From contig CACWGK010000007.1 of NCBI GenBank assembly GCA_902760415.1, positions 1-56,674 on the forward strand: a stretch of 56,674 nt of DNA. Reading direction: 5' to 3'. Under the pieces are notes generated by a model. That model had not been told where the DNA came from and made no database searches. It worked only from the letters and a program-made list of their open reading frames with translations. Position 1 is the stretch's first letter. Each line of letters begins with the position of its first letter. This DNA comes from an uncultured Lachnospiraceae bacterium. Lineage in GTDB: Bacteria; Bacillota; Clostridia; Lachnospirales; Lachnospiraceae. The position numbers and the translations under genes are program-made. Below are positions 1 through 7,222 of this stretch, piece by piece.

Positions 1-407
1 TTTTCAGCTATCTCAGCCTTTAGGTCTGACGCACCAAGATATCTTGTAACAGCAGTAAAATGCATTTTTCCATTCTGACTTACTTCTTTTGAAACATGCG
101 CATACTCGCTCTCCGTCATTCTTGCAATATGATAGTTACCATCGCCATATATCAAATAAAAATACATATCCTCATCCGAACCTACAAATATCGGTTCCTC
201 AGTGATATCAAAATACACAGTACGCCAAGTACGCTTTTCTGATTCTTTCATAATATCCTCAATATAGCAGACATTTTGTAGCTTACTTGACGCACCAATC
301 AAACCGTATATTAAAATGAATAGTGCAAATGCAATAAACACTGTGCCAAAGATCACTCCACTACGAATCTTTCTTGATTCTACTTTTGTTGTCACTCTAT
401 CACTCAT
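1..407 (-). CDS. Membrane-anchored protein of unknown function, 3' part cut off by the window edge
   Basis: An open frame of 135 codons starts at an ATG at 407 and runs off the left edge without a stop. AGAGG lies about 10 bases before the ATG. The N terminus is short and basic (MSDRVTTKVESRKIRSG) and is followed by one hydrophobic helix at about residues 18-38. The rest is polar and looks extracytoplasmic, with aromatic stretches such as DEDMYFYLIYGDGNYHIAR. I do not recognise the family. The gene follows the terminator of the decarboxylase operon, so it is probably a separate unit, though I see no clear promoter. Confidence 0.65.
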   Translation of the reverse strand, partial: MSDRVTTKVESRKIRSGVIFGTVFIAFALFILIYGLIGASSKLQNVCYIEDIMKESEKRTWRTVYFDITEEPIFVGSDEDMYFYLIYGDGNYHIARMTESEYAHVSKEVSQNGKMHFTAVTRYLGASDLKAEIAE

Positions 408-458
408 CTATTCTGTACCTCTAAAGCTAATTTCAAATAAAACAAAAACACCACTTAT

Positions 459-496
459 AAAAATTGACGCTCTCACCAATTCGGCGAAAGCGTCAA
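459..496 (-). terminator. Rho-independent terminator of the Na+-pump decarboxylase operon
   Basis: On the minus strand TTGACGCT pairs with AGCGTCAA at 464-496, extended inward by CC/GG pairs around an AATT loop. A TTTTT run follows at 463-459. It lies about 30 bases after the stop of the carboxyltransferase gene. Confidence 0.85.
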
Positions 497-526
497 CATT
501 ATATCATATATTTGCATCAAAAAGAT

Positions 527-1933
527 TTATGCAGGATATGTTTTATTATTTGTATCTGCCTTGGACAGATCTACACCTGTCTGCTGAGCCTCTCTATACT
601 TGAAGAACTCAGTTGCAACCTGTGGGAACAGAGCATATGAAAGAACATCCTCATCCTGCTGGCTGTACTGCTTAATCTCTTCGCGAAGCTTATCAAGTTC
701 TGGCTCAAGATCATCTGCAGGTCTATGTGTGATAGGCTTTGTATCACCAATAGCCTTCTTCTGAACTTCTGGATTAAATGGCTTGATTGTCTGACCATAC
801 TTTCCAGCAAGAAGATCCTTAGATTCCTTAGTGATCATCTTATATCTCTCACCCATCAGAACATTAAGTACAGCCTGTGTACCAACGATCTGTGATGAAG
901 GAGTAACAAGAGGTGGCTCACCAAAGTCCTTACGAACACGAGGAACTTCTTCAAGAACTTCCTGAAGCTTATCATCCTGCTTAGCTTCCTTAAGCTGTGA
1001 TACAAGGTTTGAAAGCATACCACCTGGTACCTGATAAAGAAGAGTCTTAATGTTAACACCAAGAATCTTTGTGCTCATAAGACCAGACTCAAGACACTCT
1101 TCTCTATATGGTCTAAAGTACTCAGCTATCTCAGCAAGGAGATTCTGATCAAGACCTGTATCTCTGTCTGTACCCTTAAATGTCTCAACCATAACTTCTG
1201 TAGCAGGCTGTGATGTACCAAGAGCAAATGGTGATATAGCTGTATCGATTACATCAACACCAGCTTCAGCAGCCTTAAGATAAGTCATAGAAGCTACACC
1301 TGATGTGTAATGTGTATGAAGCTGAATAGGAAGACTTGAACCTTCCTTAAGAGCCTTAACAAGTCTCTCTGCCTCGTAAGGTACGAGAAGACCTGACATA
1401 TCCTTGATACAGATTGAGTTAGCACCCATCTCTTCGATACGACGAGCTGTATCCTTCCAGTAGTCAAGTGTATAAGCATCTCCAAGAGTATATGAAAGAG
1501 CTATCTGTGCATGACCACCTTCTTTATTAGTAGCCTTTACAGCCGTCTCAAGGTTACGAAGATCATTAAGACAGTCAAAGATACGAATTATATCAATACC
1601 ATTTGCAATAGACTTCTGAACGAAGTACTCTACTACGTCATCAGCATATGGTCTATAACCAAGAATATTCTGACCTCTGAAGAGCATCTGAAGCTTTGTA
1701 TTCTTAAAGCCATCCTTCAGCTTACGAAGTCTTTCCCATGGATCTTCCTTAAGGAATCTAAGGCAAGCATCAAATGTTGCTCCACCCCAGCACTCTACTG
1801 AGTGATATCCAACCTGATCCATCTTATCTATAATTGGAAGCATTTCTTCTGTTGGCATACGAGTTGCAATCAGAGACTGATGTGCGTCACGGAGGACTGT
1901 CTCAGTAATGCCAAGCTTCTTAATTTCTGACAT
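527..1933 (-). CDS. oadA: Pyruvate/oxaloacetate carboxyltransferase subunit (OadA-like, transcarboxylase 5S-like), no biotin domain
   Basis: This 468-residue protein is the catalytic TIM-barrel subunit that moves CO2 between oxaloacetate or pyruvate and biotin. Visible motifs are TETVLRDAHQS (metal-binding Asp16), ECWGGATFD, FRGQNILGYRPYADD, the active-site lysine in CIKDMSG (Lys177) and the metal ligands of LHTHYTSG (His206, His208). A conserved carboxylase C-terminal domain follows from about residue 300. There is no biotinyl domain, and the carrier is encoded separately two genes upstream. AAAGGA precedes the ATG. It is the last gene of its operon, separated from oadB by a 174-bp palindromic element. 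Whether it works as oxaloacetate decarboxylase, pyruvate carboxylase subunit B or transcarboxylase 5S cannot be settled from sequence alone. Confidence 0.92.
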   Translation of the reverse strand: MSEIKKLGITETVLRDAHQSLIATRMPTEEMLPIIDKMDQVGYHSVECWGGATFDACLRFLKEDPWERLRKLKDGFKNTKLQMLFRGQNILGYRPYADDVVEYFVQKSIANGIDIIRIFDCLNDLRNLETAVKATNKEGGHAQIALSYTLGDAYTLDYWKDTARRIEEMGANSICIKDMSGLLVPYEAERLVKALKEGSSLPIQLHTHYTSGVASMTYLKAAEAGVDVIDTAISPFALGTSQPATEVMVETFKGTDRDTGLDQNLLAEIAEYFRPYREECLESGLMSTKILGVNIKTLLYQVPGGMLSNLVSQLKEAKQDDKLQEVLEEVPRVRKDFGEPPLVTPSSQIVGTQAVLNVLMGERYKMITKESKDLLAGKYGQTIKPFNPEVQKKAIGDTKPITHRPADDLEPELDKLREEIKQYSQQDEDVLSYALFPQVATEFFKYREAQQTGVDLSKADTNNKTYPA

Positions 1934-1971
1934 TTTTTTATTTCCTTTCTATATCATATTCACATGCTCGA

Positions 1972-2145
1972 TTTTGAAAATGTTTTTCTCAACTCAGCTC
2001 TCGCACAGTGCGGGTACCCCTAGCGGCCGTCAGCTTGATTTCTTCGAAAACAAGCTTGGACTCGCTAAGCTCTCACTTCGTACAAAGTACTCGTGAATCG
2101 CTAAGCGCCGAGACCCGCAATGGTTTCGAAAAACATTATTCAAAA
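1972..2145. repeat. Palindromic MITE-like element or structured intra-operon RNA (element A)
   Basis: The 234 bases between oadB and oadA hold a compact inverted repeat. TTTTGAAAATGTTTTTC at 1972-1988 matches the complement of 2128-2145 with one inserted base. Inside, GCGGGT pairs with ACCCGC. There are also smaller hairpins: AGCTTG/CAAGCT, and GTAC around AAA. It contains CGCTAAGC twice. No gene fits here. It is richer in GC than the flanks and resembles a non-autonomous mobile element or a folded RNA spacer. Confidence 0.7.
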
Positions 2146-2167
2146 CTCTCGCATCTATACATTCTAA

Positions 2168-3289
2168 TTAGTGGACATTAAAGATAGCCATAAATGTACC
2201 GGCGGCGACTGCTGTACCGATAACTCCGGCAACATTAGGTCCCATCGCATTCATAAGAAGGAAGTTTGTAGGATCATACTCTGCAGCAACCTTCTGTGAT
2301 ACTCTGGCAGCCATAGGTACAGCTGATACTCCGGCTGAACCAATAAGCGGATTAACTTTACCCTTCGTGACAAGACACATAAGCTTACCGAACAGGACAC
2401 CCGCCGTGGTACCAAGTGAGAATGCAATAAGTCCAAGAAGAACTATCTTAAGTGTAGAAACCTGAAGGAATGCTTCTGCACTTGTTGTAGCACCTACTGA
2501 TGTACCAAGCATGATAACTACGATGTACATCATAGCATTTGATGCTGTCTCAGTAAGCTGCTTAACAACTCCAGACTCTCTGAAAAGATTTCCAAGCATC
2601 AGCATACCAACAAGTGGAGCTGTTGTAGGAAGGATCATAACAACTACGAGTGTAACAACGATAGGGAAGATAATCTTCTCAAGCTTTGTTACCTTACGAA
2701 GCTGAGGCATACGGACAAGCCTCTCCTTCTTTGTTGTGAATAACTTCATAAATGGTGGCTGAATAACAGGTACAAGTGACATATATGAATATGCTGCAAC
2801 TGCGATAGGTCCAAGAAGTGTATCACCCATTCCAAGCTTACCAGCAAGGAAGATAGATGTAGGACCATCTGCACCACCGATGATTGATATAGCAGCTGCT
2901 TCCTTACCTGTGAAGCCTAATGCTATAGCAAGGAAATAAGCACCATAGATACCGAACTGCGCCGCGGCACCAAGTATAAAGCTCGGCGGATATGCAATAA
3001 GCGGACCGAAGTCAGTCATAGCTCCTACACCCATGAAAATGAGTGAAGGAAGAATACTCCATTCATCCAGCATATAGAAGTAATGCAGAAGTCCGCCCTC
3101 TTCTATGATGCCAGGAAACATATTTACCAGAAACATACCAAATGAGATTGGTACAAGCAGGAGTGGCTCAAACCCTTTAGCGATTGCAAGATACATGAAT
3201 ACAAATGCAACAAGTATCATAATGTAGTTCTTCCAATCAAGAGTAGCAAATCCTGTCTGACTGGCAAGATTTATTATTATCTCTTTCAT
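2168..3289 (-). CDS. oadB: Sodium-ion-translocating decarboxylase, beta subunit
   Basis: This is the membrane subunit that couples decarboxylation of carboxy-biotin to Na+ export. At 373 residues it has the family's usual length. It is hydrophobic throughout, with many predicted helices. It carries the hallmark GGADGPTSIF motif with its conserved Asp141, and a conserved C-terminal stretch MGPNVAGVIGTAVAAG. GAGAGGAT precedes the ATG. It sits 38 bases after the biotin-carrier gene and belongs to the same minus-strand operon. The family covers oxaloacetate, methylmalonyl-CoA and glutaconyl-CoA decarboxylases, so the substrate must come from the partner carboxyltransferase. Confidence 0.95.
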   Translation of the reverse strand: MKEIIINLASQTGFATLDWKNYIMILVAFVFMYLAIAKGFEPLLLVPISFGMFLVNMFPGIIEEGGLLHYFYMLDEWSILPSLIFMGVGAMTDFGPLIAYPPSFILGAAAQFGIYGAYFLAIALGFTGKEAAAISIIGGADGPTSIFLAGKLGMGDTLLGPIAVAAYSYMSLVPVIQPPFMKLFTTKKERLVRMPQLRKVTKLEKIIFPIVVTLVVVMILPTTAPLVGMLMLGNLFRESGVVKQLTETASNAMMYIVVIMLGTSVGATTSAEAFLQVSTLKIVLLGLIAFSLGTTAGVLFGKLMCLVTKGKVNPLIGSAGVSAVPMAARVSQKVAAEYDPTNFLLMNAMGPNVAGVIGTAVAAGTFMAIFNVH

Positions 3290-3327
3290 CGTATATTTAT
3301 CCTCTCAATAAAGTTATAAAGAACCGA

Positions 3328-3708
3328 TTAGTTAAGTGTTGCAAGTGTATCGCCAGACTCTACAGAAGATCCAACTGAAACATCTACTGATGCTACTGTT
3401 CCATCTTCAGGAGCAACGATTTCATTTTCCATCTTCATAGCTTCAAGAACGAGAAGTACATCACCCTTCTTTACGTCCTTACCAACCTCTGTCTTAACTG
3501 CAAGAATCTTACCAGGCATAGGTGCAGATACTACTACTGATCCCTTTGAACCTGAAGCAGCTGGCTTAGCAGCTGGTGCTGCTGCACGAGCAGGCGCTGC
3601 GGCTGGTGCTGCTACAGGAGCTGCAGCTACAGGTGCTGAACCTGCGCCAACTTCTTCAACAGCAACATCATATGTTGTTCCATTAACTGTTATCTTATAA
3701 TTCTTCAT
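3328..3708 (-). CDS. Biotin carboxyl carrier protein of the decarboxylase complex
   Basis: This 126-residue carrier shuttles CO2 on biotin between the carboxyltransferase(s) and the OadB pump. The C-terminal biotinyl domain (about 56-126) carries the signature EAMKMEN, with Lys92 the expected biotinylation site, and PMPGKI upstream. Residues 22-55 form an Ala/Pro-rich flexible linker typical of decarboxylase and transcarboxylase 1.3S subunits. The first 20 residues form a short beta segment. GGGAGG precedes the ATG. It is the only biotin carrier in the operon, so both carboxyltransferase subunits presumably share it. Confidence 0.95.
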   Translation of the reverse strand: MKNYKITVNGTTYDVAVEEVGAGSAPVAAAPVAAPAAAPARAAAPAAKPAASGSKGSVVVSAPMPGKILAVKTEVGKDVKKGDVLLVLEAMKMENEIVAPEDGTVASVDVSVGSSVESGDTLATLN

Positions 3709-3727
3709 TTTATATAATCCTCCCTAG

Positions 3728-4756
3728 TTATCTCTTTGCTCTTCTAATCGATCTTACGACAAGCTTATCATTACTTGCTGTGTAAGCAGGTCCTCTAACA
3801 GCTCCAGCAGTTCCTGATGCAGTTGCTGCATATATAGCTGCTGTAATAACCGCTACAAGTTCGCTATCATTCATAAGATCTTCGGAATCAGCTGTAGCAG
3901 CCTTAGTATCAGCTGCCTTAGCACCTCTAGATGCTATAATCAAATCTTCAGTCTTCTTCTTTGCATTCTCCTGAGCCTGCTTCTTCTTTGCATTCTCCTT
4001 ACGGATATCCTTATCAAAAAGCATTGGAAGATACTTAAGAAGGCTAATTACAAATGATATGAATATAAGTACTAAGAATACGATACCCATACCAATACCA
4101 GTGTTAACACCGGCTTTCTTAATAAGTTCTGACTTTGAATATACCGGACTTACTTCAACTTCTACTGGATTATACTTGTATACTCCGTAGTACTTTCCAA
4201 GATAGCTGTCGAGGAAGCCATCCATTGATGTCATATCAAGTTCTTCATCTTCTCCAAATGCAGCAGGGATATACTGAGTTATATCCATGTTATAATCAGC
4301 AGCCTGTTTACTAAGATCAGAATAAAGACGTTCTTTATCAAGTGCATATCCCTTATTCTCTGAATATGCCACCTTAACTTCTACTGTTCTATGCTCATAC
4401 TTACAGAACTGAGAGAAAACAACCTTTCCTTCAGCACCATTTCTTATCTTAAATGATCCTTCACCTTCTAGATACTTATCGAAGCGACCGACATGATCTG
4501 TAGTCTGTGCAGCATCAAATCCTCTAACAGCTGTCTTCTGAAGATCATTTCCATCACTTAGATAGTATTCCTTTGCAGTATCATTTACATCTTTGTACTG
4601 GTCAATGATCATCTGAGAGAGCTTTTGCATAGATGGTGCATCAACTTCAAAGTTGAGATTATCTGCAATAGCCTTTTCTTCTTTTCCACATCCAGTAAGA
4701 GAAAGAATCAGTGCCACCATAAGCGTAAGCAGGAGCATCTTCTTAATCTTTTTCAT
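3728..4756 (-). CDS. Lipoprotein fused to a Na+-pump decarboxylase gamma subunit (OadG) domain
   Basis: I start at the ATG at 4756, preceded by AAGGAGG, because it opens a lipoprotein signal peptide (MKKIKKMLLL, lipobox LTGC). A longer in-frame start would overlap mmdA. The 342-residue product has a predicted extracytoplasmic domain of about 200 residues, then one membrane helix (GIGMGIVFLVLIFISFV). A charged Lys/Ala-rich cytoplasmic segment follows, then a C terminus typical of OadG (ELVAVITAAIYAA ... VVRSIRRAKR). OadG normally assembles the carboxyltransferase with OadB and is only about 80-130 residues long. The lipidated outer domain is therefore an addition of unknown role. Confidence 0.82.
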   Translation of the reverse strand: MKKIKKMLLLTLMVALILSLTGCGKEEKAIADNLNFEVDAPSMQKLSQMIIDQYKDVNDTAKEYYLSDGNDLQKTAVRGFDAAQTTDHVGRFDKYLEGEGSFKIRNGAEGKVVFSQFCKYEHRTVEVKVAYSENKGYALDKERLYSDLSKQAADYNMDITQYIPAAFGEDEELDMTSMDGFLDSYLGKYYGVYKYNPVEVEVSPVYSKSELIKKAGVNTGIGMGIVFLVLIFISFVISLLKYLPMLFDKDIRKENAKKKQAQENAKKKTEDLIIASRGAKAADTKAATADSEDLMNDSELVAVITAAIYAATASGTAGAVRGPAYTASNDKLVVRSIRRAKR

Positions 4757-4769
4757 TAATAAATCCTCC

Positions 4770-6179
4770 TTAGAAAGCGATATGCTTCTTATATGGTCTA
4801 TCTTCACTCTTTGTTGCAAGCATATCAAATGCAGCAATAACTCTCTTTCTTGTTGCATCTGGCTCGATGATGTCATCTACATAACCGCGTCTTGCAGCAG
4901 CCTTAGCACCAGTCTGAGATTCAATAATCTGCTTCTCTGTCTCCTTAATAGCAGCAACCTTATCATCACTTGCAGCTATTGTATCTGAAGCAAGGATCTC
5001 TGCAAGGTACTTAGAATCCATAGTGCCGATCTTAGCATTTGGCCAAGCATATACTACATCTGCTCCAAGGCTTCTTGAGTTCATCATCAGATAACCACTT
5101 CCAAAACCATTGCCGATAACAACATTTACCTTAGGAACTGTTGCTACAGCGAAGGCTGATATGAGCTTAGCTCCAGCCTTTGAGATATAAAGCTCATCAT
5201 TAAGTGTATTGTTGAAACCATCTACATTTGTAAGAGTAAGTACAGGTATGTTAAATGCATCTGCAAAGCTTACAAGTCCAGCAGCCTTACGGATACCCAT
5301 AGCTGTCATCTTCTTCTCCTGATTTGCAACTACTGCAACAGAGAATCCACCAAGCTTGATAAAGCCAGTAACGAAATCCTTACCTGACTCCTTCTTAAGC
5401 TCATAGAAGATGTTGTCATCTGCTATACTCTCTATAACTTTTCTTGCATCATCTGCGTATCCGTCAATACCAGGAATTGTTCTGTTAAGATCATCCTCAG
5501 TATCCCCGTCAACGAAATCATCATTATTTGAAGGGAGGAATGTAACAAGATTCCTAATCTCAGCAAGTGCTGATGCATCATCAGCTACTACCTTATCAAC
5601 CATGTTGCTATGAGTGCTTACGAACTCTGCTGAAGAAGTATCAAGCTTCTCTTCATAGTTACCCTCAACAGCATTAGGACTGTTAACAAAAAGCTTTGCT
5701 GAGTCAACCATAATAGTGAAATCAGAAAGTGAAGTCAGAACTGCTGCTCCGCCACCTGCATTTCCAAATATAGCTGTAATCTGTGGAATAACACCAGACG
5801 CCATAGTGAACTTCTTATAAAGTGCACCAAAGCTGTGAAGTGAATCAGTAGCCTCCTGGAGTCTCAAACCTGCACAATCGATAAGTCCGATTACCGGAGC
5901 ACCCACCTTCATAGCCATGCCATAGATATGAGAAATCTTCTTGGCATGCATCTCTCCAATAGCTCCACCAAGAACTGTTGCATCCTGGCTGTAAACAAAT
6001 ACGAGTCTTCCATCAATCTGTCCATAGCCTGTGATAACTCCGTCCTTAGGAGTATCGAGTGAACCTTCGTTGAAATCTGTTGCTCTTGCATTAACCTCTG
6101 CTCCGATTTCAACAAAACTTGAGTCATCAAGTAAGCTTGCAATTCTCTCACTTGCTGACAGTTTAAGCTTGTCGCTCAT
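4770..6179 (-). CDS. mmdA: CoA-carboxyltransferase, methylmalonyl-CoA decarboxylase alpha-like (12S-like)
   Basis: This is a crotonase-fold carboxyltransferase of the PccB/MmdA family, which transfers CO2 between an acyl-CoA and biotin. Motifs include GGAIGEMHAKKI, APVIGLIDCAGLRLQEA, a glycine-rich GNAGGGAAVLTSL oxyanion region, and the family C terminus GYVDDIIEPDATRKRVIAAFDML. At 469 residues it lacks about 40 residues at the N terminus compared with usual 510-residue members; the core is complete. GGAGG precedes the ATG and the gene follows a strong promoter. It is the first gene of the operon, 13 bases before the lipoprotein-OadG gene. Methylmalonyl-CoA is the likely substrate, but this is inferred. 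Confidence 0.88.
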   Translation of the reverse strand: MSDKLKLSASERIASLLDDSSFVEIGAEVNARATDFNEGSLDTPKDGVITGYGQIDGRLVFVYSQDATVLGGAIGEMHAKKISHIYGMAMKVGAPVIGLIDCAGLRLQEATDSLHSFGALYKKFTMASGVIPQITAIFGNAGGGAAVLTSLSDFTIMVDSAKLFVNSPNAVEGNYEEKLDTSSAEFVSTHSNMVDKVVADDASALAEIRNLVTFLPSNNDDFVDGDTEDDLNRTIPGIDGYADDARKVIESIADDNIFYELKKESGKDFVTGFIKLGGFSVAVVANQEKKMTAMGIRKAAGLVSFADAFNIPVLTLTNVDGFNNTLNDELYISKAGAKLISAFAVATVPKVNVVIGNGFGSGYLMMNSRSLGADVVYAWPNAKIGTMDSKYLAEILASDTIAASDDKVAAIKETEKQIIESQTGAKAAARRGYVDDIIEPDATRKRVIAAFDMLATKSEDRPYKKHIAF

Positions 6180-6278
6180 TACACTTTCCTCCGTAAAAAA
6201 TATTTAGTGAAAAATCTTAATGTTTTTGACCTATAATAAAAGACCTAAAAACTACTAGGACCAATTTTCGCCTTATAT

Positions 6279-6307
6279 ATTATAGTGTCTTACTACCTTT
6301 ATTTCAA
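6279..6307 (-). promoter_or_regulatory. Sigma-A-type promoter of the mmdA operon
   Basis: On the minus strand TTGAAA (6307-6302) and a perfect TATAAT (6284-6279) are 17 bases apart. They lie about 100 bases before the mmdA ATG and just after the terminator of pgsA. The leader is AT-rich. Confidence 0.85.
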
Positions 6308-6357
6308 GGTATTTATTTTGTTATCGTGTGTTATTTTTTGTCATTTTCATATAACAA

Positions 6358-6405
6358 AAATGAGTCATCAGCCCAGAGTATTACTCTAAAGCAGATGACT
6401 CATTT
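6358..6405 (-). terminator. Terminator of the fhs-folD-rimO-pgsA run, AAATGAGTCA-type stem
   Basis: AAATGAGTCATC at 6358-6369 pairs perfectly with GATGACTCATTT at 6394-6405. An inner AGAGT/ACTCT stem follows. On the minus strand the hairpin is followed by TTTTTG, placing it about 22 bases after the pgsA stop. It is one of three terminators in the window with the same stem sequence. Confidence 0.85.
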
Positions 6406-6426
6406 ACATTTCATTCAATAATATAT

Positions 6427-6984
6427 TTATTTGTATGTTTTTATTACATTTTTATTCTTAACTAGATAATCTATAAGCGAAACAACTGTCAGAACGAGTG
6501 ACGCATAGAGAAGAATCTGCTCGACTATATGGATTGGAGTCGCTGCATTTGTAAAGATAGAAGCAAGATCTGGAATCATAACACATAGCATTACCATGGT
6601 TACAGCCGTTTTTACTTTCCCCCACCAGCCAGCAGCAATTACAATACCATTATCTGCAGCTACAAGTCTAAATCCGCTGATTATGAACTCTCTTGAAATG
6701 ATAACTATAACAATCCACGCCGGGATTCTTCCAAGTTCTATAAGTGCAATAAGTGCAGCACTCACGAGAAGCTTATCTGCAAGAGGATCCATAAACTTAC
6801 CAAAATCCGTTACAAGATTATACTTCCTAGCTATCTTTCCATCTACCATATCCGATAGAGAAGCTATAATAAAGACAGCAAGCGCAAGCCATTTATTAGC
6901 AGGAATTGCTGTAACGTATAAAAGTACAAGAAATACAGGTATAAGTATTACTCTGAAGATTGTTATTTTGTTAGGTAAGTTCAT
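6427..6984 (-). CDS. pgsA: CDP-diacylglycerol-glycerol-3-phosphate 3-phosphatidyltransferase
   Basis: This membrane enzyme makes phosphatidylglycerol phosphate from CDP-diacylglycerol and glycerol-3-phosphate, the committed step to anionic phospholipids. The 185-residue sequence contains the complete CDP-alcohol phosphotransferase signature between residues 48 and 70: DGKIAR, then Gly62, Asp66 and Asp70 in DFGKFMDPLAD. Several hydrophobic helices surround it. The ATG is preceded by GGAGG. It is the last intact gene of the one-carbon/translation run, and a broken wall-binding gene separates it from rimO. Confidence 0.95.
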   Translation of the reverse strand: MNLPNKITIFRVILIPVFLVLLYVTAIPANKWLALAVFIIASLSDMVDGKIARKYNLVTDFGKFMDPLADKLLVSAALIALIELGRIPAWIVIVIISREFIISGFRLVAADNGIVIAAGWWGKVKTAVTMVMLCVMIPDLASIFTNAATPIHIVEQILLYASLVLTVVSLIDYLVKNKNVIKTYK

Positions 6985-7007
6985 ATTTCCTCCAATTAAT
7001 CTAAAAA

Positions 7008-7198
7008 TTATTTTGTATAACCTGATGCATCAAACCAGTAATTAACACCGTCGATCCACAGATACTGTGACTGAGGATACCATCCATTATCCTCAAACCA
7101 CCATCCATTTTCGCAAGTTACAGCACCCTGATCTCAGTTGTATTTGCTTGATGCTGCAGCATCATTTGAATTAGTTTCACAAATACTTTTTTCATCAT
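7008..7198 (-). pseudogene. Remnant of a cell-wall-binding repeat protein, interrupted by a stop codon
   Basis: Read on the minus strand, the frame ending at the TAA at 7008-7010 encodes NGWWFEDNGWYPQSQYLW followed by IDGVNYWFDASGYTK. This is a classic aromatic/glycine wall-binding (choline/glucan-binding type) repeat. Upstream in the same frame a TGA at 7134-7136 stands where a Trp codon (TGG) would fit. The only ATG after an AGGTGAGG-type site (7198) opens a different frame (MMKKVFVKLI). So the gene has lost its start region and carries at least one nonsense change. It probably once encoded a small secreted wall-binding protein. Confidence 0.7.
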
Positions 7199-7222
7199 CA
7201 GTTTGCCTTCCTCACCTACTCA

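Noticed and set aside
4757-4876. Longer N terminus for the lipoprotein-OadG gene
   Set aside because: The extension overlaps the end of mmdA, has no ribosome site, and would bury the signal peptide and lipobox.
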